This document shows positions 31,667-40,942 of a stretch of 64,000 bases of DNA, in pieces. The notes beneath the pieces are model-generated. The model ran no database searches. It had not been told where the DNA came from and was given only the letters and a program-made list of their open reading frames with translations. Each line of letters starts with the position of its first letter. Position 1 is the first letter of the stretch. This DNA comes from Isoptericola sp042668085 (lineage in GTDB: Bacteria; Actinomycetota; Actinomycetes; Actinomycetales; Cellulomonadaceae): NCBI RefSeq assembly GCF_042668085.1, contig NZ_JBHVBO010000004.1, forward strand, positions 1 through 64,000. The letters are read 5' to 3'. Made by a program: the position numbers and the translations under genes.

Positions 31667-34072
31667 ATGGCCCACATTCTCTGGTTCGACGAGATCGGCA
31701 TGGACGACCTGCCCCGGGTCGGCGGCAAGAACGCCTCCCTGGGCGAGATGGTGTCCCGGCTCGCCGGCGCCGGCGTCCGCGTGCCGCCCGGGTTCGCCAC
31801 GACGGCCGAGGCCTACCGCCGGTTCCTCGAGCACGACGACCTCGCCGGGCGCATCCGCGCCGCCGTGGAGGGCCTGGACACGGACGACGTCGCCGAGCTC
31901 GCGCGGGTGGGGTCCGCGGTGCGCGGCTGGGTCGAGCACCAGCCGTTCCCGGCCGACGTCGAGGCGGACGTGCGCGCGGCGTTCGCGAAGCTGATGACCG
32001 AGGACGCCGACCCGGAGCGGGTGACGTGGGCGGTGCGCTCGAGCGCCACGGCCGAGGACCTGCCCGACGCGTCGTTCGCCGGGCAGCAGGAGACGTTCCT
32101 CAACATCGGCGGCATCGACAACGTGCTGCACGCCGTGCGGTCCGTCTTCGCCTCCCTGTACAACGACCGGGCGATCGCCTACCGGGCGCACCACGGGTTC
32201 GACCAGCACGACGTCGCCCTGTCGGCCGGGGTGCAGCGGATGGTGCGCTCCGACGTCGGCGCCTCCGGCGTCATGTTCACCGTCGACACCGAGTCCGGCT
32301 TCGACCAGGCGGTCTTCGTCACCAGCTCCTACGGGCTCGGGGAGGCCGTGGTGCAGGGCGCGGTCAACCCGGACGAGTTCTACGTCTACAAGCCCGCGCT
32401 GCGCGCCGGACGACCCGCCGTCCTCAAGCGGTCCCTCGGCGAGAAGGCCGTCGCCATGCGCTACGCCGCCGGACGGCACGTCGGCGGCAGCACGGTCTTC
32501 GCCGACGTCGACCCCGGCGAGCGCGCCCGCTTCTCGCTCACCGACGCCGAGGTCACCGAGCTCGGACGGGTCGCCCTCGTGATCGAGGACCACTACGGCC
32601 GCCCCATGGACATCGAGTGGGGCAAGGACGGCGTCGACGGGAGGCTCTACGTCCTGCAGGCACGCCCCGAGACGGTCGTGTCCCGCGACTCGGGGAACGT
32701 CGTGCGCCGCTTCGCCCTCCGCGAGCGCGGCACCGTGCTGCTCGAGGGGCGCGCCATCGGGCAGAAGATCGGCGCCGGCCGCGTGCGGGTGCTGACCTCG
32801 GTCGACCAGATGCACGACTTCGCCCCCGGCGACGTCCTCGTCGCGGACATGACGGACCCCGACTGGGAGCCCATCATGAAGCGCGCCGCCGCGATCGTGA
32901 CGAACCGCGGCGGGCGCACCTGCCACGCCGCGATCATCGCCCGCGAGCTCGGCATCCCCGCCGTCGTGGGCACCGGCTCCGCCACGCGCGACCTGCCGGA
33001 CGGGCGCGAGGTGACCGTCTCCTGCGCCGAGGGCGACGAGGGGCGCGTGTACGAGGGGACGCTGGCGTTCGACGACGAGGCGACCGAGCTCGACCGGATG
33101 CCCGAGCCGCCCGTGAAGATCATGATGAACGTCGGCACCCCCGACCAGGCGTTCTCCTTCGCCCGGCTGCCGAACCACGGCGTCGGGCTGGCCCGCCTCG
33201 AGTTCATCATCAACCGGCAGATCGGCATCCACCCCCGCGCCCTCCTCGACGCCGGCGACCCGGCGGCCGACCTGCCCGACGAGCTGCGCGACGAGGTCGC
33301 GACCCGCGTCGCCGCGTACCCGTCGCCGCGCGAGTACTTCGTGCAGCGCGTGGCCGAGGGGGTGTCGACGATCGCCGCCGCCTTCGCGCCCGAGCCCGTC
33401 ATCGTGCGCCTCAGCGACTTCAAGTCGAACGAGTACGCCAACCTCCTCGGCGGCACGCTCTACGAGCCCGACGAGGAGAACCCGATGATCGGCTACCGGG
33501 GCGCGTCCCGGTACCTCTCCCCCGACTTCCGCGCGTGCTTCGACATGGAGTGCGAAGCGCTGCGCCGCGTGCGCGACGACACCGGCCTCACCAACGTGCG
33601 GGTCATGATCCCGTTCGTGCGCACCGTCGCCGAGGCCGAGGGGGTCGTCGAGCTCCTCGCCGAGAACGGGCTGCGGCGCGGCGAGAACGGCCTGCAGGTC
33701 GTCATGATGTGCGAGGTGCCGTCCAACGCCCTGCTGGCCGACGAGTTCCTCGAGCACGTCGACGGCTTCTCCATCGGGTCCAACGACCTCACCCAGCTCA
33801 CGCTCGGCCTCGACCGCGACTCCGCGCTCGTCGCGGGCACGTTCGACGAGCGCGATCCCGCGGTCCGCGAGCTCCTCGGGCTCGCCATCGACGCCTGTCG
33901 CCGCCACGGCAAGTACATCGGCATCTGCGGGCAGGGGCCCTCCGACCACGCCGACCTCGCCCGCTGGCTCGTCGAGCGCGGCATCGAGTCCGTGTCCCTC
34001 AACCCCGACACCGTCGTCGACACCTGGCTCGACCTCGCGGCCACCACCCAGGAAGGAAGCACGCGTGCCTGA
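31667..34072 (+). CDS. ppsA: Phosphoenolpyruvate synthase
   Basis: 801 residues, full length for PpsA. The N-terminal ATP-binding domain has GGKNASLGEM (19-28) and WAVRSSATAEDLPDASFAGQQ shown in part as RSSATAEDLPDASFAGQQ. The swivelling domain carries the phosphohistidine in GGRTCHAAI (His420; regulatory Thr418). The C-terminal PEP/pyruvate domain has NEYANLLGG and GSNDLTQLTLGLDRDS, and CGQGPSD holds the catalytic Cys. It converts pyruvate and ATP to PEP, AMP and phosphate. Upstream lies its regulator, and the acetyltransferase gene overlaps the end by 8 bp. Confidence 0.95.
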   Translation: MAHILWFDEIGMDDLPRVGGKNASLGEMVSRLAGAGVRVPPGFATTAEAYRRFLEHDDLAGRIRAAVEGLDTDDVAELARVGSAVRGWVEHQPFPADVEADVRAAFAKLMTEDADPERVTWAVRSSATAEDLPDASFAGQQETFLNIGGIDNVLHAVRSVFASLYNDRAIAYRAHHGFDQHDVALSAGVQRMVRSDVGASGVMFTVDTESGFDQAVFVTSSYGLGEAVVQGAVNPDEFYVYKPALRAGRPAVLKRSLGEKAVAMRYAAGRHVGGSTVFADVDPGERARFSLTDAEVTELGRVALVIEDHYGRPMDIEWGKDGVDGRLYVLQARPETVVSRDSGNVVRRFALRERGTVLLEGRAIGQKIGAGRVRVLTSVDQMHDFAPGDVLVADMTDPDWEPIMKRAAAIVTNRGGRTCHAAIIARELGIPAVVGTGSATRDLPDGREVTVSCAEGDEGRVYEGTLAFDDEATELDRMPEPPVKIMMNVGTPDQAFSFARLPNHGVGLARLEFIINRQIGIHPRALLDAGDPAADLPDELRDEVATRVAAYPSPREYFVQRVAEGVSTIAAAFAPEPVIVRLSDFKSNEYANLLGGTLYEPDEENPMIGYRGASRYLSPDFRACFDMECEALRRVRDDTGLTNVRVMIPFVRTVAEAEGVVELLAENGLRRGENGLQVVMMCEVPSNALLADEFLEHVDGFSIGSNDLTQLTLGLDRDSALVAGTFDERDPAVRELLGLAIDACRRHGKYIGICGQGPSDHADLARWLVERGIESVSLNPDTVVDTWLDLAATTQEGSTRA

Positions 34073-34724
34073 CGTCCCCGCCCCCGACGAGCTCACGCCC
34101 TCGACCCGGCCCGAGCTGACCAACGTCCGGTTCCTCGGCAACGAGGTCACCTCCCCGTACCTCTCGGTCGGCGACTACACGTACTACGACACCGAGGGGA
34201 ACGAGGCCCCGTTCGAGCAGGCGAACGTCAAGTACCTCTACGGGCCGCAGCGGCTTCTCATCGGCCGGTTCACCACGATCGGCCCGGGGGCGACGTTCCT
34301 CATGCCGGGCGGGAACCACCCCATGGCCGGCCCCTCCACCTACCCGTTCACGATGTTCGGCGGCGCGTGGACGGAGCAGACCCTCGAGACCTTCCTGTCG
34401 CTCGAGCAGCCCGGCGACACCGTGATCGGCAACGACGTGTGGATCGGCCGCGAGGCGACGATCATGCCCGGCGTCACCATCGGCGACGGAGCCGTCGTCG
34501 GCGCGCACAGCGTGGTGACGAAGGACGTCGAGCCCTACGCCGTCGTCGCCGGCAACCCCGCGCGGCACATCCGCGTGCGGTTCGACCCCGACGACGTCGA
34601 ACGGCTGCTCGCCGTCCGGTGGTGGGACTGGCCCGTCGAGACCATCACCGAGCACGCGGCGACCATCATGGCGGGCACGCCCGCGCAGCTCGAGGCCATC
34701 CACCGCGGACTGCCCCCGACCTGA
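34065..34724 (+). CDS. Hexapeptide-repeat xenobiotic/CatB-type O-acetyltransferase
   Basis: 219 residues from GTG 34065, overlapping ppsA by 8 bp. A left-handed beta-helix with the xenobiotic acetyltransferase (Vat/CatB-like) pattern: DYTYYD, FTTIGPGATFLMPGGNHP (with the catalytic His in NHP), NDVWIGREATIMPGVTIGDGAVVGAHSVV shown here as NDVWIGREATIMPGVTIGDG, and NPARHIR near the end. Relatives include streptogramin and chloramphenicol acetyltransferases but many members act on unknown hydroxyls. Co-translation with PEP synthase is unexplained. No resistance phenotype can be concluded from sequence. Confidence 0.85.
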   Translation: MPDVPAPDELTPSTRPELTNVRFLGNEVTSPYLSVGDYTYYDTEGNEAPFEQANVKYLYGPQRLLIGRFTTIGPGATFLMPGGNHPMAGPSTYPFTMFGGAWTEQTLETFLSLEQPGDTVIGNDVWIGREATIMPGVTIGDGAVVGAHSVVTKDVEPYAVVAGNPARHIRVRFDPDDVERLLAVRWWDWPVETITEHAATIMAGTPAQLEAIHRGLPPT

Positions 34725-34790
34725 CCACGCACCGCGAGACCGGCCCGCTACAGGTAGAGGAGCCGGCACCCCGACGGCGTCCGCGGATAC

Positions 34791-34829
34791 GACGAAGGTC
34801 TCGACCTCAGATGGGTCGAGACCGTCGTC
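34791..34829. terminator. Bidirectional terminator between the acetyltransferase gene and sufT
   Basis: A 10-bp perfect stem GGTCTCGACC/GGTCGAGACC, extended by five more pairs (GACGA/TCGTC) after one mismatch, with a 7-nt loop. It lies between converging genes. Confidence 0.6.
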
Positions 34830-34853
34830 AACTCGAGGTACCGGAGCCGTCGG

Positions 34854-35225
34854 TCAGACGTTGAACCCCAGCATCCGAAGCTGCTCGCGGCCATCGTCGG
34901 TGATCTTCTCCGGGCCCCACGGCGGCATCCAGACCCAGTTGATGCGGAAGCCGTCGACGAGGCCCTCGAGCGCGGTGCCCGCCTGGTCCTCGATGACGTC
35001 GGTGAGCGGGCAGGCCGCCGACGTGAGCGTCATGTCGATGGTGGACATGTTGTTCTGGTCCACCTGGATGCCGTAGACGAGGCCCAGGTCGACGACGTTG
35101 ATGCCCAGCTCGGGGTCGATGACGTCGCGCAGCGCCTCCTCGACGTCGGCGGCCGTCGTGGGCGTGGGGGCCGCGGCCGGCTCGGCGACGGGCGGGGCGG
35201 CCGCGTCAGTCGTGTTCTCGGTCAT
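34854..35225 (-). CDS. sufT: SufT-type Fe-S maturation protein (DUF59/MIP18)
   Basis: 123 residues; the first 25 are Ala/Pro-rich and disordered. The DUF59 core has RDVIDPELGINVVDLGLVY and the conserved Cys in TSAACPLTDVIED. SufT helps deliver Fe-S clusters to target proteins. It is the last gene of the suf operon, as Rv1466 is in M. tuberculosis. Confidence 0.93.
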   Translation of the reverse strand: MTENTTDAAAPPVAEPAAAPTPTTAADVEEALRDVIDPELGINVVDLGLVYGIQVDQNNMSTIDMTLTSAACPLTDVIEDQAGTALEGLVDGFRINWVWMPPWGPEKITDDGREQLRMLGFNV

Positions 35226-35263
35226 CGTGTCCTCTCAGGTTCAAGCTCAGGTTCGGGTCGGCT

Positions 35264-35740
35264 TCAGCTCAGCGCGCCGCTGCGCGCCAGCGAGTCCTTG
35301 AGCGCCGCCCAGCCGAGCAGCGCGCACTTGATGCGGGCGGGGTACTGCGAGACGCCGGTGAACGCGCTCGCGTCGCCGAGGGCGTCCAGCGCGTCCTCGT
35401 CGTCCAGGCCCTTGCCCCGCGAGGCCATGAGGTCGTGGAAGACGGCGTCCAGGCGGGCGACGTCGGCCAGGTCGTGCCCGGTGACGAGCTCCGTCATCAC
35501 GGAGGCGGACGCCTGCGAGATGGAGCAGCCCTGGCCCTCCCAGGACACCCCGGCGACGGTGGCTCCTGCTCCGTCACCCTGGATGTCCACGCGCAGCGTG
35601 ATCTCGTCGCCGCAGGTCGGGTTGACCTGGTGCGACTCCCCGGTCCGGTGGTCGCCGGGCGCGTCCACGAGGCCCCGCCCGTGCGGGCGCTTCGCGTGGT
35701 CCAGGATCACCTGCTGGTACATCTGCTCGAGCGAGCTCAC
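35264..35740 (-). CDS. sufU: Fe-S cluster assembly scaffold / sulfur acceptor SufU
   Basis: 158 residues. Zinc/sulfur-acceptor cysteines are in NPTCGDE, GQGCSISQAS and RIKCALLGW, with the SufU-type insert between the second and third that distinguishes it from IscU. It takes persulfide sulfur from SufS and passes it to SufBCD. It lies 21 bp after sufS. Confidence 0.95.
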   Translation of the reverse strand: MSSLEQMYQQVILDHAKRPHGRGLVDAPGDHRTGESHQVNPTCGDEITLRVDIQGDGAGATVAGVSWEGQGCSISQASASVMTELVTGHDLADVARLDAVFHDLMASRGKGLDDEDALDALGDASAFTGVSQYPARIKCALLGWAALKDSLARSGALS

Positions 35741-35761
35741 TGCCGTCCTTCCCGCCTGCCG

Positions 35762-37060
35762 TCAGTCCACACCGAAGAACGCTCGCACGCCCGCCAATGC
35801 TTCCCGGAACGCCGCGATCTCCTCGGCCGTGGTGTACACGGAGGCCGACGCGCGCGCCGTCGCCGCCACCCCGAACCGGCGGTGCAACGGCTGCGCGCAG
35901 TGGTGCCCCACGCGGACGGCGATGCCCTTGTCGTCGAGCACCTGCCCGACGTCGTGCGCGTGCACGCCGTCGACCGCGAACGACACGACGGCGAGCCGGT
36001 CGCGCGCGTCCGCCGGGCCGACGATCCGCACGCCGGGGATCTCGCCGATGCGCACCAGCTCGACCGCGAGCTCGCGCTCGTGCTCGGCCACGCGGTCCAT
36101 GCCCAGCTCGTCGAGCCACTGGGCGGCGCAGCCCATGCCCACGGCCTGGGCGACCATCTGCGTGCCCGCCTCGAACCGCTGCGGCGGCGGGGCGTACGTG
36201 GTCCCGTCCATGGTCACGACCTCGACCATCGACCCGCCCGTGGTGACCGGAGGCATGGCCTCGAGCAGCTCGCGCCGCCCGTAGAGGGCCCCGACCCCCG
36301 TGGGGCCGAGCATCTTGTGCGCGCTGAAGGCGGCGAAGTCGACGTCCAGGGCATGCAGGTCGACGGGCAGGTGCGGCACGGACTGGCAGGCGTCGAGCAC
36401 CGTGAGCGCTCCGACCCGCTTGGCCGCCGCGACCAGCTCGGCCACCGGCGCGATCGCGCCGGTCACGTTCGACACGTGGCCGAACGCCACCACCCGGGTG
36501 CGGTCGGTGACCACGCTCGCGACGTCGGACAGGTCGATCCGCCCTTCGTCGTCGACCCCGAACCAGCGCAGGACGGCGCCCGTGCGGGCGCACAGCTCCT
36601 GCCACGGCACGAGGTTGGCGTGGTGCTCCGCCTCGGTGACGACGATCTCGTCGCCCGGCGCCAGGCGGAACCGCTCGGCCGCCGCTCCCCCGCGGCCTGC
36701 CGTCGCGTTGGAGAGCGCGTAGGCCACGAGGTTGAGGGCGGCCGTCGCGCCCGGCGTCCAGACGATCTCGTCGGTGCCCGCCCCGACGAAGGAGGCCACG
36801 GCAGACCGGGCGTCCTCGAACGCCTCGGTCGCCTCCTCCGCGAGCTGGTGCGCGCCGCGGTGCACGGCGGCGTTGCGCTGCTCGTAGAAGTCGACCTCGG
36901 CCTCGAGCACCACGTTCGGCTTCTGCGAGGTGGCGGCCGAGTCCAGGTACACCAGGGGCCGACCACCCCGCACCGTGCGCCCGAGCAGCGGGAAGTCCGC
37001 CCGCACGGCCGCGAGCTCCGCCGCGGTGAGCGACGGGCGCACGGTGTCGGTGGTGGTCAT
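35762..37060 (-). CDS. sufS: Cysteine desulfurase SufS
   Basis: 432 residues from ATG 37060 with an AGGAGGA site. Fold-type I PLP enzyme: YLDSAATSQKP near the start, AEHHANLVPW, DACQSVPHLPVDL, the PLP Lys in AFSAHKMLGPTGVGALYG, and the active-site Cys in RVGHHCAQPLHRR. It removes sulfur from cysteine for cluster assembly together with SufU. Confidence 0.96.
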   Translation of the reverse strand: MTTTDTVRPSLTAAELAAVRADFPLLGRTVRGGRPLVYLDSAATSQKPNVVLEAEVDFYEQRNAAVHRGAHQLAEEATEAFEDARSAVASFVGAGTDEIVWTPGATAALNLVAYALSNATAGRGGAAAERFRLAPGDEIVVTEAEHHANLVPWQELCARTGAVLRWFGVDDEGRIDLSDVASVVTDRTRVVAFGHVSNVTGAIAPVAELVAAAKRVGALTVLDACQSVPHLPVDLHALDVDFAAFSAHKMLGPTGVGALYGRRELLEAMPPVTTGGSMVEVVTMDGTTYAPPPQRFEAGTQMVAQAVGMGCAAQWLDELGMDRVAEHERELAVELVRIGEIPGVRIVGPADARDRLAVVSFAVDGVHAHDVGQVLDDKGIAVRVGHHCAQPLHRRFGVAATARASASVYTTAEEIAAFREALAGVRAFFGVD

Positions 37061-37097
37061 GCTGTCCTCCTGGTGACTGCTCCTCGAGGAGAGGAGG

Positions 37098-37865
37098 TCA
37101 GGCCATCGTGGCGCCGGTGCCGACGTACTTGTCGTAGCCGTTCTCCTCGAGCTGCTCCGCGAGCTCGGGGCCACCCTCCTCGGCGATCTTGCCGTCGACG
37201 AAGACGTGCACGAAGTCCGGCTTGATGTAGCGCAGGATGCGCGTGTAGTGCGTGATGAGCAGCACGCCGACGTCGGTGTTCGCCTTGGCGCGGTTCACGC
37301 CTTCCGACACGACGCGCAGCGCGTCGACGTCGAGACCGGAGTCGGTCTCGTCGAGGATCGCGAAGTGCGGCTTGAAGAGCTCCATCTGGAGGATCTCGTG
37401 GCGCTTCTTCTCACCGCCGGAGAAGCCCTCGTTGACCGAGCGCTCGGCGAAGGTCGAGTCGATGCGGAGGTTCTCCATGGCGGACTTGACCTCCTTGCCC
37501 CACGTGCGCAGGGCGGGCGCCTCGCCGGCGATGGCGGTCTTGGCGGTGCGCAGGAAGTTCGCCACGGACACGCCGGGCACCTCGACCGGGTACTGCATGG
37601 CGAGGAAGAGTCCGGCACGGGCGCGCTCGTCGACGGTCATCGCGAGGACGTCCTCGCCGTCGAGCGTGACGGTGCCCGAGGTCACCGTGTACTTCGGGTG
37701 GCCGGCGAGGGCCGAGGCGAGGGTCGACTTGCCCGAGCCGTTCGGCCCCATGATGGCGTGCGTCTCGCCCGAGTTGATGGTCAGGTCGACGCCGCGCAGG
37801 ATCGGCTTGGCGCCTTCCTTGGTCTCGACGCTGACGTGCAGGTCGCGGATCTCCAGGGTGGGCAT
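37098..37865 (-). CDS. sufC: Fe-S assembly ATPase SufC
   Basis: 255 residues. Walker A GPNGSGKSTLA, signature FSGGEKKRHEILQM, Walker B FAILDETDSGLDVDALR, all in the SufC form. It drives conformational change of the SufB-SufD scaffold in the cytoplasm and is not a membrane transporter. Confidence 0.97.
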   Translation of the reverse strand: MPTLEIRDLHVSVETKEGAKPILRGVDLTINSGETHAIMGPNGSGKSTLASALAGHPKYTVTSGTVTLDGEDVLAMTVDERARAGLFLAMQYPVEVPGVSVANFLRTAKTAIAGEAPALRTWGKEVKSAMENLRIDSTFAERSVNEGFSGGEKKRHEILQMELFKPHFAILDETDSGLDVDALRVVSEGVNRAKANTDVGVLLITHYTRILRYIKPDFVHVFVDGKIAEEGGPELAEQLEENGYDKYVGTGATMA

Positions 37866-37907
37866 GCTTCGTGTCTCCAGGTCTGTGTTGCGAAAGTCTG
37901 AGGCAGG

Positions 37908-38255
37908 TCAGGACGCGACGGCGAGCCGCTCGTCGACGTCCACGAGGATGCGGTCGCCGTCCACGGTCACCGGGTACACCGGCACGGGCTGCGTCGCGGG
38001 GAGCTGGACCGGCTTGCCGGTGCGCAGGTCGAACTGCGAGCCGTGCAGCCAGCACTCGACCAGGCAGCCCTCGACCTCCCCGTCGGACAGGGAGACCTGT
38101 CCGTGCGAGCAGATGTCCGAGAGGGCGTGCCAGCCGCCGTCGGCGTCGCGCACGACGGCGACCGGGACCGGGGCCCCGTCCGCGCCGTCGAGCTCCACGA
38201 GCATGGCTTCCTCGGGGGCGAGGTCGTCGGCCATGCAGGCCAGCTGAGAGGTCAT
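37908..38255 (-). CDS. Rieske [2Fe-2S] ferredoxin in the suf operon
   Basis: 115 residues, soluble. The two halves of the Rieske site are ICSHGQVSLSDG (Cys-x-His) and VECWLHGSQFDLRTG (Cys-x2-His). Related to the ferredoxin subunits of aromatic-ring dioxygenases, hence the common misleading label; in this suf context it more likely supplies electrons for cluster assembly. It starts 7 bp after the sufD stop. M. tuberculosis lacks it here, while several other actinobacteria have it. Confidence 0.93.
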   Translation of the reverse strand: MTSQLACMADDLAPEEAMLVELDGADGAPVPVAVVRDADGGWHALSDICSHGQVSLSDGEVEGCLVECWLHGSQFDLRTGKPVQLPATQPVPVYPVTVDGDRILVDVDERLAVAS

Positions 38256-38262
38256 CGGAGGC

Positions 38263-39480
38263 TCACTCCGCGACCGGCGCGACGCCGGTGATGACGCTCA
38301 TCGACTTCTCCAGCTCGGCCTCGATCGAGGCGAGCAAGCGCTCCTCGACCGACTCCACGCCGATCTCCTCGATCAGCTCGGCGAAGAAGCCGCGCACGAC
38401 GAGACGGCGCGCGTCCACCTCGGGGATGCCGCGGGCCATGAGGTAGAAGAGCTGCTCGTCGTCGAACCGGCCGGTCGCCGACGCGTGCCCCGCGCCCTCG
38501 ATCTCGCCCGTCTCGATCTCCAGGTTCGGCACCGAGTCGGCGCGGGCGCCGTCGGTGAGGACCAGGTTGCGGTTGAGCTCGTACGTGTCGGTGCCCTCGG
38601 CCTCGGCCTGGATCAGCACGTCGCCGACCCACACCACGTGGGCGCCGGCGCCCTGCAGGGCGCCCTTGTAGGTGACGCGCGACTTGCAGCGCGGCACGGC
38701 GTGGTCCACGAACAGGCGGTGCTCCTGGTGCTGGTCCGCGTCCGCGAAGTACAGGCCGACCATCTCGACCTCGCCGCCCTCGCCGGTGAACGTGGCGTCC
38801 GGCGTGATGCGCACGACGTCGCCGCCGAAGGTCACGACGACGTGCTTGAGCTTGGCGTCGCGGCCGATGCGGGCACGGTGGCTGGAGGCGTGCACGGCGC
38901 CGTCCGCCCAGTCCTGGACGGTGACGACGGTGAGGTGCGCGCCCTCGTCGACGACGATCTCGACCGTCTGGTTGAGGGTCGCGTCGCCGCGGTGGTCGAT
39001 GACGACGACGCCCTCGGCGTGGTGCTCGGCGTGCACCAGCAGGTGCTGCGCCGTGAGGTCCTTGGTCGCGCCCTCGACGCGCACGGAGGTGACGTCGCTG
39101 GCGACGGCCTCGGCCGGGAGCGTGACGACGGTCGCCTCGGCGGCCGCGTTCCACGCGGTGACGGCGGTGCGGTCGCCCGGCTTGCCCGTGGTGCCCAGGC
39201 GCGGGTCGTCCTTGCCGACGATCTCGACCTTGGCCTCGGGGGCCTCGACGACGGTCGTCAGGACGCCGCCGGCGCCGTGCTCCTCGCCGAACAGCGGCTG
39301 GAGCCGTGCGACGGGCGAGAACCGCCACTCCTCCTCGCGCCCGGTGGGCACGGGGATGTCGGCGAGGTCGAACGAGGTCTTGCGCTCCGCGCGCGAGCCC
39401 GCCGGGACGACGCCGTGGGAGTGGGCGCCGTCGGCCACGGCGCGGGAGTGATCCGTGGACAGATCAGTGGTAGCAGTCAT
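38263..39480 (-). CDS. sufD: Fe-S cluster assembly protein SufD
   Basis: 405 residues. The C-terminal beta-helix shows TYKGALQGAGAHVVWVGD and SVPNLEIETGEIEGAGHASATG, the usual SufB/D core with the family His (GHASATG), followed by FYLMARGIPEVDARRLVVRGF. It forms the scaffold with SufB and SufC. One base separates its ATG from the sufB stop. Confidence 0.95.
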   Translation of the reverse strand: MTATTDLSTDHSRAVADGAHSHGVVPAGSRAERKTSFDLADIPVPTGREEEWRFSPVARLQPLFGEEHGAGGVLTTVVEAPEAKVEIVGKDDPRLGTTGKPGDRTAVTAWNAAAEATVVTLPAEAVASDVTSVRVEGATKDLTAQHLLVHAEHHAEGVVVIDHRGDATLNQTVEIVVDEGAHLTVVTVQDWADGAVHASSHRARIGRDAKLKHVVVTFGGDVVRITPDATFTGEGGEVEMVGLYFADADQHQEHRLFVDHAVPRCKSRVTYKGALQGAGAHVVWVGDVLIQAEAEGTDTYELNRNLVLTDGARADSVPNLEIETGEIEGAGHASATGRFDDEQLFYLMARGIPEVDARRLVVRGFFAELIEEIGVESVEERLLASIEAELEKSMSVITGVAPVAE

Positions 39481-39481
39481 T

Positions 39482-40942
39482 TCAGCCGACGGACCCTTCC
39501 ATCTGCAGCTCGATGAGGCGGTTGAGCTCGAGCGCGTACTCCATGGGCAGCTCGCGCGCGATGGGCTCGACGAACCCGCGCACGATCATGGCCATCGCCT
39601 CGGTCTCCTCCATGCCTCGGGACATGAGGTAGAACAGCTGGTCCTCGCTCACCCGCGAGACCGTCGCCTCGTGCCCCATCGACACGTCGTCCTCGCGGAC
39701 GTCGACGTACGGGTAGGTGTCGGACCGGGAGATCTGGTCGACGAGCAGCGCGTCGCACAGCACGGTCGACGCGGAGTGCTTGGCGCCCTCGAGCACCTGC
39801 ACCAGGCCGCGGTACGACGTGCGGCCGCCGCCGCGGGCGACGGACTTCGACACGATCGACGACGACGTGCGCGGCGCGGCGTGCACCATCTTGCAGCCGG
39901 CATCCTGGTGCTGGCCCTCGCCCGCGAAGGCGATGGACAGCGTCTCGCCGCGGGCGTGCTCGCCCAGCAGGTAGATCGCCGGGTACTTCATCGTCACCTT
40001 GGAGCCGATGTTGCCGTCGACCCACTCCATGGTGGCGCCCTCGGCGGCCGTGGCGCGCTTGGTCACCAGGTTGTACACGTTGTTCGACCAGTTCTGGATG
40101 GTCGTGTACCGCACGCGGGCGTTCTTCTTCACGACGATCTCGACGACCGCGGAGTGCAGCGAGTCGCTCGAGTAGATCGGCGCGGTGCAGCCCTCGACGT
40201 AGTGCACGTAGGAGCCCTCGTCCGCGATGATCAGCGTCCGCTCGAACTGGCCCATGTTCTCCGTGTTGATGCGGAAGTAGGCCTGCAGCGGGATCTCGAC
40301 GTGCACGCCCGGCGGCACGTAGACGAACGAGCCGCCCGACCACACGGCCGAGTTCAGCGCGGCGAACTTGTTGTCGCCCGCCGGGATGACGGTGCCGAAG
40401 TACTCCTGGAACAGCTCCGGGTAGTCGCGCAGGCCCGTGTCCGTGTCCACGAAGATGACGCCCTGGGCCTCGAGGTCCTCGCGGATCTGGTGGTACACGA
40501 CCTCGGACTCGTACTGCGCGGCGACGCCGGCCACGAGGCGCTGCTTCTCCGCCTCCGGGATGCCGAGCTTGTCGTAGGTGGCGCGGATGTCCTCGGGCAG
40601 GTCCTCCCAGCTGGCGGCCTGCTTCTCCGTGGAGCGCACGAAGTACTTGATCCGGTCGAAGTCGATGCCGGTGAGGTCGGCGCCCCAGTTCGGCATGGGC
40701 TTCTTGTCGAACAGGCGCAGCGCCTTGAGGCGCGCCTTGCGCATCCACTCGGGCTCGTCCTTCAGCTCCGAGATGTTCTTGACGACGTCCTCGTTGAGGC
40801 CGCGCTGCGCAGCCTCGCCCGCGGCGTCGCTGTCGCGCCAGCCGTACTCGTACGCACCGATCGAGGCGATGATCTCGTCATCGGACCGCTTCTCGGTGCT
40901 CTCCGCTGCCGCCTGGGCGGCGTCCTGGGTGGGAGCGCTCAT
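39482..40942 (-). CDS. sufB: Fe-S cluster assembly protein SufB
   Basis: 486 residues from ATG 40942, which overlaps the sufR stop (ATGA). Signatures include PPGVHVEIPLQAYFRINTEN, YVHYVEGCTAPIYSSDSLH (shown in part as YVHYVEGCTAP), GEGQHQDAGCKM and DDVSMGHEATVSRVSEDQL. No intein is present, in contrast to the mycobacterial gene. It is the scaffold subunit on which the nascent cluster forms. Confidence 0.97.
   Translation of the reverse strand: MSAPTQDAAQAAAESTEKRSDDEIIASIGAYEYGWRDSDAAGEAAQRGLNEDVVKNISELKDEPEWMRKARLKALRLFDKKPMPNWGADLTGIDFDRIKYFVRSTEKQAASWEDLPEDIRATYDKLGIPEAEKQRLVAGVAAQYESEVVYHQIREDLEAQGVIFVDTDTGLRDYPELFQEYFGTVIPAGDNKFAALNSAVWSGGSFVYVPPGVHVEIPLQAYFRINTENMGQFERTLIIADEGSYVHYVEGCTAPIYSSDSLHSAVVEIVVKKNARVRYTTIQNWSNNVYNLVTKRATAAEGATMEWVDGNIGSKVTMKYPAIYLLGEHARGETLSIAFAGEGQHQDAGCKMVHAAPRTSSSIVSKSVARGGGRTSYRGLVQVLEGAKHSASTVLCDALLVDQISRSDTYPYVDVREDDVSMGHEATVSRVSEDQLFYLMSRGMEETEAMAMIVRGFVEPIARELPMEYALELNRLIELQMEGSVG

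Noticed and set aside
30242..34150. About 1300-codon open frame on minus across lacI, ppsR and ppsA.
   Set aside because: Antisense shadow; composition lacks any domain pattern, and ppsR and ppsA on the other strand are unambiguous.
34065..34724. Reading the acetyltransferase as an antibiotic-resistance gene.
   Set aside because: The fold is shared by many non-resistance enzymes and the gene is coupled to a central-metabolism operon; sequence alone does not support a resistance call.
39482..40942. Possible intein in SufB, as in mycobacteria.
   Set aside because: The protein reads through all SufB motifs at normal length (486 residues) with no insertion.
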